From NCBI GenBank assembly GCA_030592625.1, contig JAUVIY010000151.1:1-6482 (forward strand): a stretch of 6,482 nucleotides of DNA. Direction: 5' to 3'. Position 1 is the first letter of the stretch. The number at the start of each line of letters is the position of its first letter. This DNA is from Spirochaeta sp. GTDB taxonomy: Bacteria; Spirochaetota; Spirochaetia; DSM-2461. The notes under the pieces are model-generated. The model did not search any database and was not told the origin of the DNA. It saw only the letters and a list, made by a program, of their open reading frames with translations. Below are positions 5,425-6,482 of this stretch, piece after piece. The position numbers were made by a program, and so were the translations under genes.

Positions 5425-6482
5425 TTATCTGGAAATAGCATAGGTATAGATCGCCATAATGGAGAATCGATTCGTCAGGAATTCAAAATCCGTCGTCGGA
5501 TATGGATATGAAGGCGGTAATTGATCCTCCAGATCCCCCAATGATGTTCCAACAAACTTGGCTTGTACCAGCATGTTCTCGAGAATCCGCCAGCCGAACC
5601 ACACCTGATAGTTTCCCGGAAAGGAATAATATGGATCTATACCTTTCACTTCATCGGTACCGGTCCAGATTGTGCCGCCAGTTGCGAATCCGAGCATAAT
5701 CCCCAGCTCCATATTGTAGCGCGGACGACCGACAACCCCGAAAGTAAGGTAGTGGGATGATGCATAATCAAGCGCATCGTCGAAAACCATGCCCCAGGAA
5801 GCACCGGCACCCAGGAAGGGAATCACATTTACCATCGCCCCGAACTCGATTCCCTTGATACCGCCCACCGGAGATCCGTCGATCCAGACCAGGAACCGTT
5901 TGGAATTCATACGAATCACAACATTGAGATTCAGACTGCTGTAATCGAGATTATCCCATGCATAGCTTATACCGCCGCCCACTTCCAGCCTGGTACTCTC
6001 CCTCTTCTCCAGATCTTCCCGGATTTCCCATTCATCCCGGCTGATATCGCTCAGGGCATTGGCCAGGACGGTCACTTCCATCTCCAGTTGCCCGAGAGAA
6101 GATGTTGTCACCGATGCTGTCTTCATCACCGATCCGGTGGTGACATTGATAATTCGGCCGGTAACGGAGATTTCATCACCGACTTTCATTACAGAACCGG
6201 TGAGTATGGCATCCACACCGTATATTTTCCCGATTTCCGGTGCCTGCTCTTCATCGATAACGCCGGACAGCATGAGATTCTGTTCTTCAAGGACTTCCTC
6301 GAGAAATAACCGCTCCTCGACTTGATAGGCTCCCAGCTTCTGAAACTCAGTGACGACCCATTCAGCGATAATGACTCCGGCATTCTGCAATCCGATATCA
6401 TTTTTCTCTTCGAACTCCACGACACCCACCCGAATATCATTCTGGGCCGAGAGACAAAGAGCTGATATCATGAAAGCGAACA
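5425..6482 (-). CDS. CsgG-like domain fused to a barrel-like C-terminal domain (5' partial)
   Basis: At least 348 residues in the window, counted from the Met codon at 6471. The frame stays open to the edge (FAF precedes that Met) and the hydrophobic FAFMISALCLSA looks like the end of a signal peptide, so the true start lies outside; cleavage is likely near LSA/QN. Residues 13-140 resemble the CsgG/FlgO/LpoB fold: VGVVEFEEKN (15-24), a helix before YQVEERLFLEEVLEEQ (49-64), SGVIDEEQAPEIGKIYGVD (69-87), ILTGSV (89-94) and a RIINVTTGSV strand (106-115). A short charged helix (about 146-160) links to 162-348, which is rich in alternating hydrophobic and aromatic residues and glycine, like an outer-membrane beta-barrel. 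An envelope-associated role is likely; the exact function is unknown. CsgG itself is a curli secretion pore, but CsgG-like domains occur widely and no curli genes are seen here. A terminator follows the stop. Confidence 0.8.
   Translation of the reverse strand, partial: FAFMISALCLSAQNDIRVGVVEFEEKNDIGLQNAGVIIAEWVVTEFQKLGAYQVEERLFLEEVLEEQNLMLSGVIDEEQAPEIGKIYGVDAILTGSVMKVGDEISVTGRIINVTTGSVMKTASVTTSSLGQLEMEVTVLANALSDISRDEWEIREDLEKRESTRLEVGGGISYAWDNLDYSSLNLNVVIRMNSKRFLVWIDGSPVGGIKGIEFGAMVNVIPFLGAGASWGMVFDDALDYASSHYLTFGVVGRPRYNMELGIMLGFATGGTIWTGTDEVKGIDPYYSFPGNYQVWFGWRILENMLVQAKFVGTSLGDLEDQLPPSYPYPTTDFEFLTNRFSIMAIYTYAISR

Noticed and set aside
5425..6482. Curli secretion gene csgG
   Set aside because: Only the N-terminal fold resembles CsgG, the lipobox of true CsgG is not visible, a different C-terminal domain follows, and no other curli genes are present.

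Overview
The window looks like ordinary chromosome from a Gram-negative-type (diderm) bacterium. Coding DNA is moderately G+C-rich (about 53% in one 60-base stretch counted by hand). The best guess is a free-living spirochaete (Spirochaeta-like). That rests on the gene types: a relaxed-lipobox lipoprotein built of chitobiase-type repeats, a CsgG-like domain fused to a barrel-like domain, and a B12/radical SAM gene paired with a family-2 glycosyltransferase. This assignment is inference; there is no rRNA or other marker gene here.

Layout. Bases 4-2384 (+) hold a two-gene overlapping unit: a B12-binding-type radical SAM protein, then a family-2 glycosyltransferase whose GTG start lies 13 bases inside the first gene. 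Bases 2475-2969 (+) hold a small exported protein of unknown function. It has a good promoter placed so that transcription would start at its ATG (a possible leaderless mRNA), and a terminator-like hairpin that runs into its stop codon. Bases 3016-3060 hold a terminator serving the opposite strand. Bases 3086-5137 (-) encode a 683-residue lipoprotein with four chitobiase-type repeats followed by a propeller-like region. Bases 5138-5424 are an A+T-rich intergenic region with a long imperfect hairpin just upstream of the lipoprotein gene and a terminator for the gene behind it. Bases 5425-6482 (-) carry most of a CsgG-like/barrel protein whose 5' end lies beyond the window.

How they may work together. 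The radical SAM and glycosyltransferase genes overlap and share a transcription unit. They could act in one modification or glycan pathway, but the substrate cannot be read from sequence. The other three genes all encode exported envelope proteins and appear to be separate transcription units, each with its own terminator signal. I see no mobile element, CRISPR array, RNA gene, or clear defence or biosynthetic cluster. The most interesting items are small-scale: the apparent leaderless promoter, the terminator overlapping a stop codon, the 15-bp leader hairpin, and the unknown His-rich secreted protein.
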